This document shows positions 49,271 through 61,232 of a stretch of 64,000 nt of DNA, one piece after another. The position numbers and the translations under genes are program-made. Under the pieces are notes generated by a model. It made no database searches, was not told the DNA's origin, and saw only the letters and a list, made by a program, of their open reading frames with translations. Source of the DNA: Protea cynaroides. Lineage: Eukaryota; Streptophyta; Magnoliopsida; Proteales; Proteaceae. Location of the stretch: the NCBI GenBank assembly GCA_028583415.1, contig CM053266.1, positions 43,271,758-43,335,757 of the forward strand, in the 5' to 3' direction. Position 1 is the stretch's first letter. Every line of letters begins with the position of its first letter.

Positions 49271-49929
49271 AAAATCAAACTGTTGTCCAAACCAGAAACA
49301 ACAAATGTACAACCACCCAAATCAGGTTCAAAGGGGAATAAAGAGTAGGATTAAATCAGATTCTCATGAAGAAACTAATCCAAATTCTTATCAAAGTTAG
49401 GGATTAACTTATTTTAGAACAAAATCAGCTTTGATTATCACAAGAGATCACACCATAGAATCATAGAGAAATAGTATGTAATTCGTGGTAGGGAAACATA
49501 AGTAAACCATGGAAGGCATTGACTGTGAGTCACTGGAAACAAACCTAGAGAAAAACTAAAAAACATATATATACATACAGCATCAAGGGATCCGTAGAGA
49601 ACTGAGTTCCTAAATGAACAAGTTAAGATGGGCAAATGTCATCAAGAAAGCAACATGGTCATCATTCTTTTCAAAAATAAATTGAACCAAACCAGAAATT
49701 TGATCTCTTAAATTATGAGAAGTTAAAAATCAGGATTTCAAAAAAAATCAGGATAAAAAGATCTAATAATATGATATGTAAAATATTAAACAACAGAAAA
49801 AAATTTAATTTAACATCAACTTTACAAACCAGGGGGCCTCTTGATGAAATAATGTAGAAAGAACCATATAAGAGATCACAACAGAGGAACAAGAAACGAA
49901 AAAAAAAAAAAATTAGAAAAAGACTCACC

Positions 49930-50560
49930 TGAGCCAAGGCCCTTTACAATCCTCACCCTTTCTTCTCTTATCGACCCCTCTTTCTTCTCTTATTGGCCCC
50001 TCTCCCCTGCTGATTAATACTGAAACCCTTTCTTCGTCACTTATTCTCCTGCTTCTTCTTCCACCTCACTTCTCTCTTACTTAGACGACACAGCACCCCT
50101 TCTTCTCAGGCTCTTTCCCTCTCTTACTTATCCCAACAACTCCTTTGTAAAAAACCCAAAATCTCGAACTCATCTTATGATTTCTTCTCTCCGCATCCAA
50201 GCTCCTTCTTCCCATTCTCTTCCTCTTTCTACCTACTAACCTCTGTTGAACTCAAAGAGGGAACTCCCCTCTTTTTCCTCAAAGAGGGAACTCCCCTCTT
50301 TTTCCCATTCTCTTCTCCTGCTCTCTTAAAAAATCCCCCAAAGAGAGATCCCTTTCTCTATCTCCTCCCCTTTTGCAAGAAAGAAACCCCCAATACCTTT
50401 AAAAGAGAACCTCATGGTTTTCTCTCTCTCAAACCTGCAAGAAAAGGGCCGAACCCTATAAAAGCATTTAAAATTTTTTTTTCCTTTTTTAAAGTTTCCC
50501 AAAACTTGTTTTTTTCTCAAATACTTTTATGACCCCTTAAATGCATTCTCTTTCATAGTC
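49930..50560. repeat. Pyrimidine-rich tract with a short direct repeat
   Basis: The plus strand is largely C/T (TTCTTCT, CTCTTTCCCTC). A direct repeat of about 29 bp, CAAAGAGGGAACTCCCCTCT plus flanking bases, occurs at about 50250 and 50280. No gene is seen. Confidence 0.6.
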
Positions 50561-51529
50561 TCATCAAGTTCCTTTTCAAAAAATCATAAAACCACCTCAG
50601 AGACATGTTGAAACCCCCACAGTAAAACCCAATTTTTTTTTCTAATTTTTTGTTTGTTTGTTTGTTATCTCCTCTCTTGGACATATCCTACTGTCTCATC
50701 ATGAGTGATAATTTTATTTTTTTTATTTTCTTTTTCTTTGATCATCATTCATATATATTATTTAAATAATATAATGTCACTTGAACAATTAAAATATTAT
50801 ATGGTTTGAAGATTCTTTTTTAATCATTTATATGAAACCCACCTAACAAAGTCATTTCTATTCTTTTATCATTAAGTAATATCATTAAGGAAAAAATAAA
50901 ATAAAACAAAATAAAAAATTTATTGAGAGGCAATGGCAAAAATGGGATGCTGACAGCTCCACATAAAATCAAACATCCAACCCATCAATTAAGCAAGTTC
51001 AAAACCAACACCCAATCGAATCAGATTCAATTAAAACCTATTAATAAAAATCCAAATTTTGAATCAAAAGGGATGTCATAGGCAAGGGGAATTGGTTTGG
51101 TCTGCAGTAGAGTTTGGAGAAGTGAGTGGTCCGGGGTTGAGTTTTGGTGCACTGGTACAACAGTTCGGATTGCAGCCATATGGTGGTAAGATGGGTGATA
51201 GTCGGTGTTGGAGGTTACCAAGGTGTCTGGTTGAGATGCATGAAATTCAAAAAAATCGATCCATGAAGCTTAACGAATAAATTTTGGAGAAAGAACGAAA
51301 AAACATCATACCAGTGATGGACACAAGATCTCTACCTTGTTAAAAAAACAATGTTAAGAACACCTACCTGAGTGATCGAATGCGATTACCACCGAAAAAG
51401 TTTGCCACCACCATCAGAAGTTGAGATTAGAATCTTCACGTTTCGATTTCAGATCGGAGAGTACAAAATTATGATCCAGATCAATATCAACAGAATATGA
51501 AGATACTCTCTTTTCCTTCTCTAACTATT

Positions 51530-52020
51530 ATCGACAACTGCCCTTCACTCTCTCTCTTTTATCTCTCTCTCTCTCTCTCGAAACCGACTCTCCCTTATTT
51601 CCTGCTTCTCCATCCCCATCTTCTGTTCCCTGGTTCTATTCTCTTTCTCCTCTCAATCTGATTCTCCCTCTTTTTTTTTTCTTTTTTTTTTTTTTTTTTT
51701 TTTTTTTCTGTTTTAGAGTCCACCGACTCTTCTCCCCTTTCCTTTTATTTATTTATTTTTTTTCAAGTTTCTCCACGGTCTCTCTCTCTATTCGGTCCAT
51801 CTCAATCTCAGCCAATCGGTCTCTCCCTCTTTTTTCCATATTCTTTTCTACCGTTTTTTATTCTTTTTTTTCTTTTTTTTTCTCCTTTTCTTTCCGTTTT
51901 TTAGAGTCCAACCAACCCTTCTCCTTCTTTTTTTTTTATTTTTTTTCTTTTATTTCCCTCTCTCCATAAAACCAGCCTGCATCTCTCATTTTTCATTATT
52001 TCCTATTATTTTCTTCTTTT
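51530..52020. repeat. Long homopyrimidine tract with (CT)n and poly-T
   Basis: Nearly 500 bp of mostly C/T on the plus strand: (CT)n at about 51558-51580, poly-T at about 51670-51710, then TTTTCTTTT blocks. Confidence 0.8.
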
Positions 52021-52116
52021 TTCTGATTCCTTCCAATCTAAAAAACAACCAAAGTTGAGATCAATCCTTCTTCTTTTAAATTTCAATTTTTCTTTTCTTT
52101 CCATTGTAACTCCAAT

Positions 52117-52119
<3 letters not shown>

Positions 52120-52152
<33 letters not shown>
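52120..52152. repeat. (TA)n microsatellite
   Basis: Perfect TA dinucleotides for about 32 bp after the pyrimidine tract. Confidence 0.9.
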
Positions 52153-52156
<4 letters not shown>

Positions 52157-52960
52157 AATGCACATAGGTTGAACCAAATCGGTCCGGATTAGTCTAGGTT
52201 AGACTGAGCTGGATTGACTTGATTGGGTTAGACCGACATGAGTTGACTGGGTTAAACTGATATGGGTTGAGCTGGATTGGGCCAAGATTATTTTTCTCTC
52301 TCTATCATTTCATGGGTCATTTTCGCTCTCATTCCGCATGAAATTTTTTGACGGTCTCTACCCCAAAATTTCCACGTCCACTTTGTGGAGCACAAAAAAT
52401 AAAGAATAATGGTATTGGAATCACCTGATTTGGACATTGAATGAGAAAGATATAAGAAGATGAAGTTTAAATAATTAAACTTATGATCATTTGCATGCAG
52501 ACCCTTGGATGATTATTATTAATTTTCAGAAAATGCCCTTATTCTTATTCTCAGACTAAAATTGTCATATCTTCTCCATTTGACAATGGAATTGAGCGAT
52601 TCAGGTCTCATTTCGAAGGTATTTTCAAGACATATGCATCCATACAGGTTGTAGCCCATGACCTTGCTATGGGGCCCACCAAAAACCATCTCTAAATTAC
52701 AATTAAAATTCCAAAACTTGCATTGGGATCCAACAACTTGTCATATGGTTTCACTTAGGCTCCTAGACATTGGGGATCATCTCAGTTGTTCTCAAAACAT
52801 TATAGAGAGCATTCTGGGGCTAATCGACTATCATTTTTTAGAGAGTTTTACTCGCCTCCCCTGTATTTTTCAAATTTTCTCTCACCTCTCCCATTTTACT
52901 GTTTACACTCCAATAAGACTTTGTTCAACTAAGGATGACAAAAATAGGATACTTACAGCA

Positions 52961-53303
52961 GTGTCTAACGGAAGTATGATATTATAGTTTTAGATTATTT
53001 AAATACTATATTATATTGTCCATAAAGGTTTTGGAACGATTTTGATTAAAGGTTTTTTAATCAAGTTATGACTCGCATGGAAGTTTTGCTTTCATGTATT
53101 GTCTCAGATGATCTATTTATTAAGTAGACTCTATTGTGGCTGACAGAGAGTTGAACACCATATGTTAAGGTATATTGTTCGTTGTTGCTCACATTGGCAT
53201 GATTGATGGATGAGTCAAAGTTTTGTGGCAGTTTAGTGTGTCAGATTTCATGACCACATTGATTGATGATAGTTTTGTAATTAATTTTGTTTAAGTGAGA
53301 GAT
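52961..53303 (+). other. 3' non-coding copia region, right of nested insertion
   Basis: Non-coding DNA ending in the purine-rich tract TAAGTGAGAGAT immediately before the 3' LTR. Together with 44038-44226 it would be the original 3' region of the copia element. Confidence 0.55.
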
Positions 53304-53690
53304 TGTTAAATTTATGGGTTTCATTAATTATTAAACTTGTCGATTAGTGGGAGTTTGATTGACACGATAAAAATTGGCTCATTTGGTTCATCACTGATTT
53401 GAAATTGATAACCTTAATTATAATTATAGGAAGAAATTAGGAGTTATGGCAGTATTTACTATAAATACTGATCAGGGTCCCTATAGTCACATTTAATGAA
53501 ATAATTCTCTCCACACCCATTAGCAAGAGAACTGAGATCCTCTGAAGACTGTGGAAGACCGTGGTCGAGGGATTACGATTAAAGCTTCAAGACTTAAAGG
53601 GAGATCAAACTACATAACAGGTATGTAATTGATTTTAATATACAATTACTATTGTGTTTTATAAGATCTGTAGGCTATTAAAATCTAACA
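53304..53690 (+). repeat. 3' LTR of the copia element
   Basis: 387 bp, TGTTAAATTT...AAATCTAACA, the same length as the 5' LTR. Confidence 0.85.
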
Positions 53691-54495
53691 CTGCGTAATT
53701 GGTTGGTATCGGTCTAACTCATAATAGAATAGGGATAGACAATCCTAGTCATTGTGGTCTTAGAGTAGTGTATGTCACTAGGTTGATCATTCCGATCTTA
53801 TTCGTCACAAGAATAAGGATGGACAATCCTAGTCATTATGGGATTTTACTATAGACTATTATATATACCAAGTCATGAATCCCTCTAGTCTCAGTCGATT
53901 TAATTCTCTTGCAAAAATCAATCTTCGACGTATGAAGGTTTTTTTTTATTATTATATTTATTTCATGATTCTATTATATTAATCTAACAAATACTCCTAC
54001 GGTAGTACCAATTGAAGTTGCCAAGACTATTTGCATGCCTGGTAGTAAGTAATCTTGGAGGTGAAATTTTGTCGGCATATTGTAATTATGTGGCAAGTTT
54101 CAACGTAAGGACATCTTCCCACATGACTTTTATGAAGTATTTTTTTTCGTGAAAAACTTTATGAAGCTTAAAAAGACTTGAAAAGCAAAATCAGTTGATG
54201 CCTTAAAATATTAGGGGAAAAGGATAATATTAGGCTGGATATGATTGGATTTAGCTCTGAAATTGACACCTGTCTGATTTACGATAGTATTAATCCATCC
54301 AATGGTTTGAATTAGTGTGAATATGGCCCAAACTGGGTTGGCAATCAAGGAAATACTTCCTTGATCAGTTGCTTAGAATATTTTTCTATTTATAAAATAA
54401 ATTTGCACTTAACTTGCACCGATTGTGTTTTGCAGTTGTACACTATAAGTATTGTTTTTGACAGTACAAACTATATACTATCGTCATATCTATCA
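53691..54495. other. No gene seen
   Basis: Contains a direct repeat of GACAATCCTAGTCATT (about 53739 and 53825) and AT-rich DNA. No recognisable element or open frame of note. Confidence 0.45.
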
Positions 54496-54739
54496 GATTC
54501 ACATCGTCTCTTCCCAATTATTCTGGGAGGATGCGGTAGCCTCCCTCGGATGGCTGGCATGTGGTTCTCGGATGAATCCAAGATCCACGTTGGAGCCGAC
54601 ACTCCCTGTCTGCTTGGCTTGTCGGCTGGGTTTCGATTCGAACATGGGTCTCGAATTTATCGATAGCCACATGGCAACCATCCGAGGGACGTTGCCACCG
54701 TCCTCCCATAATGACTGGGAGGAGAGGATGCGGATCCCA
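54496..54739. mobile_element. Foldback element, ~242 bp family, member 1
   Basis: 244 bp with inverted ends (ACATCGTCTCTTCCCA... / ...GGAGAGGATGCGGATCCC). Flanked by TATCTATCA (54487-54495) and CATCTATCA (54740-54748), an 8-of-9 bp target duplication. The interior has CCGACACTCCCTGTC shared with the member at 63593. More degraded than the other two. The overlapping open frames on both strands follow from the palindrome. Confidence 0.7.
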
Positions 54740-56819
54740 CATCTATCACCGTTTGAAATCTCATAGACGAGACTAGAAGATCAAAATTTTCTTACTATAT
54801 GTATCCTCAGCATTGTTGGCTTTTCTGTTGTTGTATGTATGCTTACCATCAATTCATTAAAAAAAAAATTATTGACCTTATTTATTGATTGATTTATTGT
54901 GAACTCGATTCATGTATCTGCCAAATTCGTTGTAGATCAAGTAATCCAGTTCATGAGGGGGGTGAATAATTCATGTGAAGTAAAAGGTTGAAAACTCTTT
55001 CCTAGTCCACAAGTCTGCATGTTAATTTCCTTGGAATGTGTAAAACAGCCTAGGGTTTACAATGCCCCATTTCAACATTCTTATTTCAGCTAACATGTAA
55101 CATCTAACATCTAACATCCCATCCTTATACCACCATACCAATCATTACATGCTATTAAATATATTTTTTTTCATATAGATAGGCAAGGAGGAGAGAACTC
55201 ATGACCTCTCTACTCCATCCCTAAGGTATTCCACATGCCATTGTCCCCGTTTGGTCTGAACCCTTGATATATATAGGCCTCACAGAGACTCTTATCGCCA
55301 TCCCTATTGTGGTTTTTAGGGTTTTTGTTGGTACCCTTGTTGACATTCTCGTATCATCTGACTGAGAAATGTTTCAAATTATTGCCGGCTCAAAAAGGCA
55401 CACTCTGTAAAGCACATAGACCAGTAAGGGCAGGAGGCAATTCTTAAAAGTCACTCCAAATCCTAATTTGTGACTTGAAGGGAAAACTGAGGGAGTTGTG
55501 GCAGAACAAGAAAGCAGGAGGGAGAAGAGAATGGGGCGCATGGTAGATGCATGGACGGAGGTTGGGGATGGAACAATTTTGATGTAAAGGTCAATAGGCA
55601 AATTCACACCACCCTTAAGGGTAATTTTGTCAATTAGATGGTTAAGTATACATGCATTAGCAACTAATTGATTAGACTTCAGACCTTATGAGTGGACGTT
55701 ACTGTCACTAATTTCGTTCATTAAGAGAGTTCTGTGTCATTTATGGCAAGTTAAGATAATGCTTTTTACAGGGGCGGTCCGTATAAGTTTCCTGGAAAAA
55801 TTCATTACCGATCATGATTATATGAAACTAATTGAATTTCTTACTATATTTTGTAATGATGCTTTTTAGGTGTAGTTTTTATTTTACTTTTCAAATGCAA
55901 AAAATTTGAATGCAAAATAAAATGAAATTAATAACAAAATATGAAATGATTTGAAGTTAATTACATGATCGTGACTTTATTGCTGCACATGACTACCACA
56001 TGACCATGGAAAATTATGCAATAAAAAATAGAATGCACGGTTGAATTAGAAACTAAAATTAGACATTTGTCTTCATACATAGTATCCTCTTTCAATTTCA
56101 ATGGTTCAAATTTAAGCACTTGGCGTGATTCTTGAAAGATATGGAGGTGCAACAACTGCACGTCCCGACGCCTTTATCATATAATAACATCCATCTTTCT
56201 CTTTATTTTCATGTAAAATGATGGAAAATGAATGATTTCCTATAAAATTGGATTAAGCTTGGTCTACTTGAATAATATGTCATTTAGAATTTTCTTTCTT
56301 GAAACTATTCATGTTACAAGGTTTTTTTTTTTTTTTTTTTTTTTTAATCTATTCGAACATGACAAACATAACACAAACTACCCTCTTAAAACTATTTTTT
56401 AAGTTGCGATTAGAAATAATTGTATGAGGTTAATTAATTTACTGAAATCACACTGACGATCGTAAATAAAGATAAAGTTGAAAGAAAAAACAAAAACTTA
56501 ATTTAACTAAGGTTATTAAAAATGATTAAAATTATAATTCACCTTAACCCATCCCAAAGGTGTTTTCTCCCTCATTGGACTTATCGGACTTTACAACAGA
56601 GGGCTAAGATCTCTCTCTCTCTCTCTCTCTCAAATCTGAATCATTTATCAAAAATACTAAATATATGAGTTTCATTAAGACTACTAACTATTTCGGCCTT
56701 GATCAAACTATTCTTATTCAAAATAAAAATTTCATTACCATGCCCTAAATGACAATAATGACCATACTGTCCTATTTTTTTAACAATATAAACCAGAATT
56801 GATAAAATTGATGAAAAAT
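54740..56819. other. No gene seen with confidence
   Basis: A 77-codon minus-strand frame (55607-55374) has a hydrophobic start but no recognisable domain. Poly-T run at about 56321-56345 and (CT)n at about 56603-56631. From about 56780 the sequence begins to match the 3' flank of the gene family. Confidence 0.4.
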
Positions 56820-57148
56820 CATAATTTCAATCATTTCACTTAATTTTAATGACCAAAATGTACCAATATATATATTGATCATCCAGAAAAAATAACATAA
56901 GGTCTAACTTCTTCAAATCTCTATCAATTGAATTAATTTCTACAAATTTAACTCAAGTTTGACTCTGTATTGACCATCAAAGGGAGATAAAATTTACTCA
57001 AAAAAAAAAAAAATGTCGTTCAATTTTATTTTTTGCTTTGATCAGATAATCCCTAATCAGAATACGAGTATCACTATTATATACCAAATGACGATAGTAT
57101 CACATTCTTTTGAAAAATATAACCTAAGGTGGATGAAATAATACTAGC

Positions 57149-57151
<3 letters not shown>
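56820..57151 (-). other. Distal 3' flank of copy H
   Basis: Matches 1-270 in the same orientation (TATTGATCATCCAGAAAAAATAAC, TAAGGTCTAACTTCTTC, TTGACTCTGTATTGACCATC). It is the 3' flank that in A and B adjoins the gene directly. In H it is separated from the gene by the insertions at 57218-58446 and 58461-59288. Confidence 0.7.

Positions 57152-57217
<66 letters not shown>
57152..57217. repeat. (AT)n microsatellite
   Basis: Uninterrupted AT dinucleotides for about 66 bp, at the left edge of a block not shared with the array 3' flank. Confidence 0.95.
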
Positions 57218-57222
<5 letters not shown>

Positions 57223-58446
57223 GATATTTAATGTCGTACCTTAATTTGAGAAATTACTTGTTCCGGTGATAATTTCAATGATGAAGACTGCATTGCAACA
57301 GATAAAAAAGTTTGAAGCTAAGTCGTATCGTAAGCGATACTGTCCTAAAGACAGAATTTGCCCCCAATGATGCAACTGGGTTCTAACGCAAATTTGACTC
57401 CAAAATAAAGCAGTTTCTTGGTTTCCCGTATTAAACCTGCACTAGACTAAACGCCCATTCGAGTACTTCGGAGTGGTACTAAGACAAATGCAAACATTGA
57501 TGATGGAGAAAATCGATTTGTATGACAAATCAAAATAAAAATCGACAGGGGACAGCATATAGTATTGGTTATCAGAGAGAGAAAGAGAGAGAGAGTATTT
57601 TTTCATTAAAAAATTCGAACCCAATGGAGGGCCCCTACTACTCTATTTGTAGAGTAGGCATGCCCTTTCTAAGCACCCTTGGATGTAGGTATGTCCATTC
57701 ATTCTAACGGATCAGATCGTCAGATCTTGATCTGATGGTTTAGATCACACCCCTTACCAAAGGATCTGTTCTATTGAGCAGATGCACCTCTACGATCTAA
57801 CGGTTTGAATTATTTGAATCTTATCTAACCGTTGAGATTGCATCTTTTTCCCAAAGGATCTGTTCCATTGAATGGATGTGTCCTTTCGATCTTAACGGCT
57901 TGGATTGATTGATCCTAATCCAAACGTTCAGATCAAATCTCTTTGGTAAGAGTGTGTCCCTTTGAATAGTTATATCTATTCATTAAAGAATCCAGTTTGG
58001 TTTGGGTCACGGAATGAACCGCATACGACCCAACATAAACCAAAAGATAATTCAATTTTAAAAAATATATTTTGAATTGACCCACACCAATGCTAGCGCC
58101 ATGCCTCAGCGTGCACATGTATGAAAAGCAACCCAGAACAGACCCGGACACAAGGGAGGAGGGAGACTTCCCTCCAAATTACCCTATCCTTTATGATTCC
58201 CAAAACTATATATAAAGTATCCTACAATCTCTTTCACTTCCCATATGAGAGACTAAGAAAAGAGACCAATCATACTTGTGTCAACTTAAGGTCTTGGGAT
58301 CCAACCTTAGTAGCTCCACCTCAATGCCGTCTCAAACCACGTAAAGAAAAAACCAAAATAACTTTATTTTGAAACTTTACATTTTTACTAAAAAATAATA
58401 ATAATATAAAAAAAATACAATTAAAAGACAACAATATATTTCAGTA
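57218..58446. other. Unidentified inserted block in the 3' flank of H
   Basis: About 1.2 kb absent from the 3' flanks of A-F. Contains CGTAAGCGATACTGTCC (about 57328), repeated GGATCTGTTC(T/C)ATTGA segments (57761, 57855) and GATCTAACGGTTT/AACGGCTTGGAT motifs at roughly 60-95 bp spacing. It looks repetitive, but no TIR, LTR or target duplication could be fixed. No gene is seen. Confidence 0.4.
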
Positions 58447-58460
58447 AGTCTAATTCCCAC

Positions 58461-59288
58461 GGTTCCCAGATGTTTCTCAGGCCACTCTCTGATCCTTCTG
58501 TCCCTTTTCAATGGCTTCTACAATTCTGTGAGATGGGACACCATGGGTCCAAACTAGTGAGTCGTCTGGTTCTATCTTTTATTTCTTTTATGTGTTGAAC
58601 GTTATGGTATACTAGGAATCTAAGTTGTTTTGAGCACAAGATGTTATCACCATCTGAGGTCATCGTTATGGCAGAAAATGCTTTTAATGAATTTCGTAAA
58701 GTTCTAATCTGGAGGCAGTGCCGGCCTGTGGGATTTGCTGCATGCTGATCCACTTGTTGTGTCTTGGCCTCCCCTCCTGGCTTCATCAAACGTAATGCCA
58801 ATGTGACATTCTCTCCGTCGGCCTCTTCTACTGGAATTGGCTTTGTCTGTTGAGATCATTTGGGTACCTCTTGTTGCAGCCTCTGATGTTATAGTTTTTT
58901 CTTCCCCTGCAGTTGGTGAGGCATTGGCTATTCGGGCTGCTGTTCTCATGGCCATTCAAGCTAGGTATACTAAGCTTCAAGTGGAAAGTGACAATTTAGA
59001 GGTGATCAATTTACTCCATGGCGACTGTCATGCTGTGGACTTATCCCTACGGTTGATTATCCCTGATATTTTATATTGTACTGAACATGTGTGTTGTTTA
59101 ACTTTTTCTCATGTGCCGCGTTCTGCTAAAGGTGTGGATCATGTTTTGGCCCAAAAGGCTCGTTCTGTTTCTAGGCTCACTTTGAGGCCCCCAGATGTTT
59201 CATGGTTAAAACAGTAATGTAATGTGGATGTAAATATTGTTATAAGGGCAATAGATCTTTTCACAAAAAAAAAAAAAAAAAAAAAAAG
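58461..59288 (+). mobile_element. 5'-truncated LINE (non-LTR retrotransposon) with poly-A tail
   Basis: Flanked by an exact 14 bp target duplication AGTCTAATTCCCAC (58447-58460, 59289-59302) and ending in a poly-A run (about 59264-59287). The 3' part encodes the C-terminal RNase H-like domain typical of plant LINE ORF2 (EALAIRAAVLMAIQ..., QVESDNLEVINLL, FSHVPRSAKGVDHVLAQKA). It sits in the 3' flank of gene H in the opposite direction. Confidence 0.88.
58837..59217 (+). pseudogene. LINE RNase H-like domain remnant
   Basis: The open part of the LINE tail. The upstream portion of the domain (GFIKRNANV..., about 58780-58860) is in another frame and has a TGA near 58850, so the domain is broken. 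Reverse-transcriptase and endonuclease regions are absent. Confidence 0.8.
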
Positions 59289-59420
59289 AGTCTAATTCCC
59301 ACAACTTTCACTCTATATTAACCATAATAGGAATAAAGTTATAAAAAAAAAACATGGTTAATTAAAAGCACAAAATATTTGAAATTTGATCAAACTATTC
59401 CTTTGCCCTAAATGATCATA

Positions 59421-61119
59421 TTATTCCTTTAGATAAGACTGGGCAATCCTCCCATTAGCCCCTCTAGGATAGAAACCACCAGGTACATATTCATCACCAC
59501 TTCCATAGACAATCCTCAATATTTCTTCAGGAGTCCTATCATATGAAATAGAATACTCATCTCCAATAATTATATTACCAGCAAGTTTTCCCTCTGCCCC
59601 AAACTTAGGGGGAACATAAATGCCTTCATCTTTTATGCCTGCATGACCTAGTTGGTTCCTTAATTCTGAAATCTTATTGGTGAACTCTGCAACTGTTTTT
59701 CCATATGGCCGCACACGTAATTGGGCTTCTTGGTATAATAAAGCTCTAATTATGGCATCTTGGGCTGATTCCACACCAAGGAGTCCAGCAACTAGCTGCA
59801 TCATCACAACATCTGATTTGGATTTAAATTTAAAATGGAAAAAAAAAAAATTCACCTCGATATACATATACTTTCCACGTACTGGACTCCATCCTCATTC
59901 ATATTCAAAGGATTCCATACCAGAGAGATGAGTCCCCAAAGAATAGTTCACATGCATCATTCTTAGGATTCTATCACCGTTCATATCTAGTGAGTCCCAT
60001 ACCACATCAACAATGATAGAATACAATGATAGAATCAACAATGATAGAATACAATGATAGAATCCCATGAAGAGTGTATATATGTCCACATATAAGTGAT
60101 CCAAACTTGAAACCACACCCAATGGACGAGGAGTCTAAATCTTCTCCCCTCGGTAACCACCCCATCAGAGCTGTTGATGACGGTGGATCCCACACTCCAG
60201 AAGTGGGTCTTACACCCCATCCATGATTCCTATAAGTGTGAGGTGGTGGTTAACAGGGGGAGATAAACTACCTTCGTCGACAATGTAATTCCGTGAATAG
60301 AACTCTATTTTGAGGCCGGTTCACCTACACTATATGTATTCTCCCTGGGATTCGATTACCGTCGATGGGATATAGAACCCACCTCTGGAATGTGGGACCC
60401 ATGCAGATATGAACAGGGTAACTGTGAAGAAAAATAGTATTTGTTATGGATGTGTAATGTTCTTACCCTTTTAGAAGGAACTCCTTTGAGGCGAGGGTTA
60501 GCTCCTACATATCCTGTGAGTCCAACGTAAGGAACAAGATATGAGGCAAGAAGGAAGTTGATACCATTAGCATAAGGATCGAATGGTGGTTCCAAGTTGT
60601 GCCCAAATGCCTTATCCATCACATTAGCAAAAGATCTGACACTCAGGTCTAACACTGGCCTTGGGAATCCTAGAACTGTTCTCTTTATGGCCCTGCAAAT
60701 TATAATTTTGAAGGATATTGAAGAGAAGAAAAAAGCAAACATGAAATTCATGAGAAACCATGAATGAAGATGACGAACCTTAAATGTCCAATCTCCTGGT
60801 ATGCAAATTGGGTGATGATATCACGGACGAAAGGGTTCAAATTCGCCTTCCTTGCACCGATCGGTGGTGGGCCTCCCATGGTTAGGTTTGGATCTACTAT
60901 ATCTAAACCAAATCCCAAAGCTCCCCACAGGAAGAACTCAGCTTCCAAGTATTCTAAATTTAGAGGAAACTCAAGAAGATCTACATCAGATTTAGGGATA
61001 TGGTCTTGATGATGTTCTTCTGAGATCAGTGGAGAGGAGTTTGAAGAGATTGGGAGGAGGAGGAGAAGAGAGGTGATGATAAGGATGGAGAAGGTGAAGG
61101 TACTGGAAGAAGATGCCAT
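59421..61119 (-). CDS. Desiccation-related protein PCC13-62-like, copy H (intact, diverged)
   Basis: Exons 61119-60779, 60692-60467 and 59795-59421 (341+226+375 nt) give 313 aa with the same intron phases (2, 0) as the array genes. The signal peptide has an extended Leu run (residues about 9-26). Ferritin-like motifs are conserved: EYLEAEFF, QEIGH, GVESAQDA. Exon 1 is two codons longer and exon 3 two codons shorter than in the array. Substitutions are spread over all exons (for example GFGLDIVDPN for GYGLDSVAPN; ending SYLKE for SYLGHKE), so this is an older paralogue. All splice sites and the frame are intact despite divergence, which argues for maintained function. The promoter has TATA and a G-box. 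Likely a secreted dehydration-associated protein; biochemical role unknown. Confidence 0.93.
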
Positions 61120-61161
61120 GGTTGTTTTTGTGTGCTCTGGTCATGCTTCCGTTCAAGTTGG

Positions 61162-61169
61162 TATTTATA
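61162..61169 (-). promoter_or_regulatory. TATA box of copy H
   Basis: TATAAATA on the minus strand, 43-50 bp upstream of the ATG, equivalent to the array TATA. Confidence 0.75.
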
Positions 61170-61221
61170 AAGAGAGAGGAGATTGATAATGCAATTTGCC
61201 ACTTGGGTCATCTTCACTTTT

Positions 61222-61232
61222 GACACGTGGGC
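61222..61232. promoter_or_regulatory. G-box / ABRE-like site upstream of copy H
   Basis: GACACGTGGGC contains the palindrome CACGTG (61224-61229), about 105 bp upstream of the ATG and about 55 bp upstream of TATA, a typical place for an ABA-response element bound by bZIP factors. The homologous array sequence reads GACATGTAAGC and lies inverted and several hundred bp from its ATG, so the array genes lack this site. Confidence 0.6.

Larger units (their letters stand above)
44227..52960. mobile_element. Nested non-coding LTR-retrotransposon-like DNA (two start motifs)
   Basis: Two segments begin with related LTR-start-like sequence (TATGAGGACAAA at 44226, TGTGAGGACC at about 47311). Each is followed by CGCCAC/GACCAC...TCTAGGACCTATAAA and then GTGTTAGGCACCCAA. 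This is the same order seen in reverse in the block at 28994-31362. The right edge is probably near CTTACA (about 52956). No gag or pol is seen, and no target duplication could be matched. Best read as one or two non-autonomous elements or LTR fragments, possibly Gypsy-related; the superfamily is uncertain. Confidence 0.5.
38237..53690 (+). mobile_element. Degenerate Ty1/copia LTR retrotransposon, interrupted by nested DNA
   Basis: Bounded by a pair of 387 bp direct repeats (38237-38623, 53304-53690) that begin TG and end CTAACA. Directly after the first repeat is a Met-tRNA-like primer site; before the second is a purine-rich tract. Gag and pol remnants occur in copia order (protease, integrase, RT, RNase H) between 39975 and 44037. 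About 8.7 kb of unrelated non-coding DNA sits between the end of pol and the 3' non-coding region. Flanking pentamers do not match. The LTRs are visibly diverged (roughly one difference in ten), so the element is old. Confidence 0.82.

Noticed and set aside
55374..55607. 77-codon minus-strand frame with a hydrophobic start
   Set aside because: No recognisable domain, no conserved copy in the window and no promoter signal; treated as chance.
57218..58446. Solo LTR call for the block beside the (AT)n microsatellite
   Set aside because: TG start and CA end with a target duplication could not be fixed, so it is left as an unidentified block.
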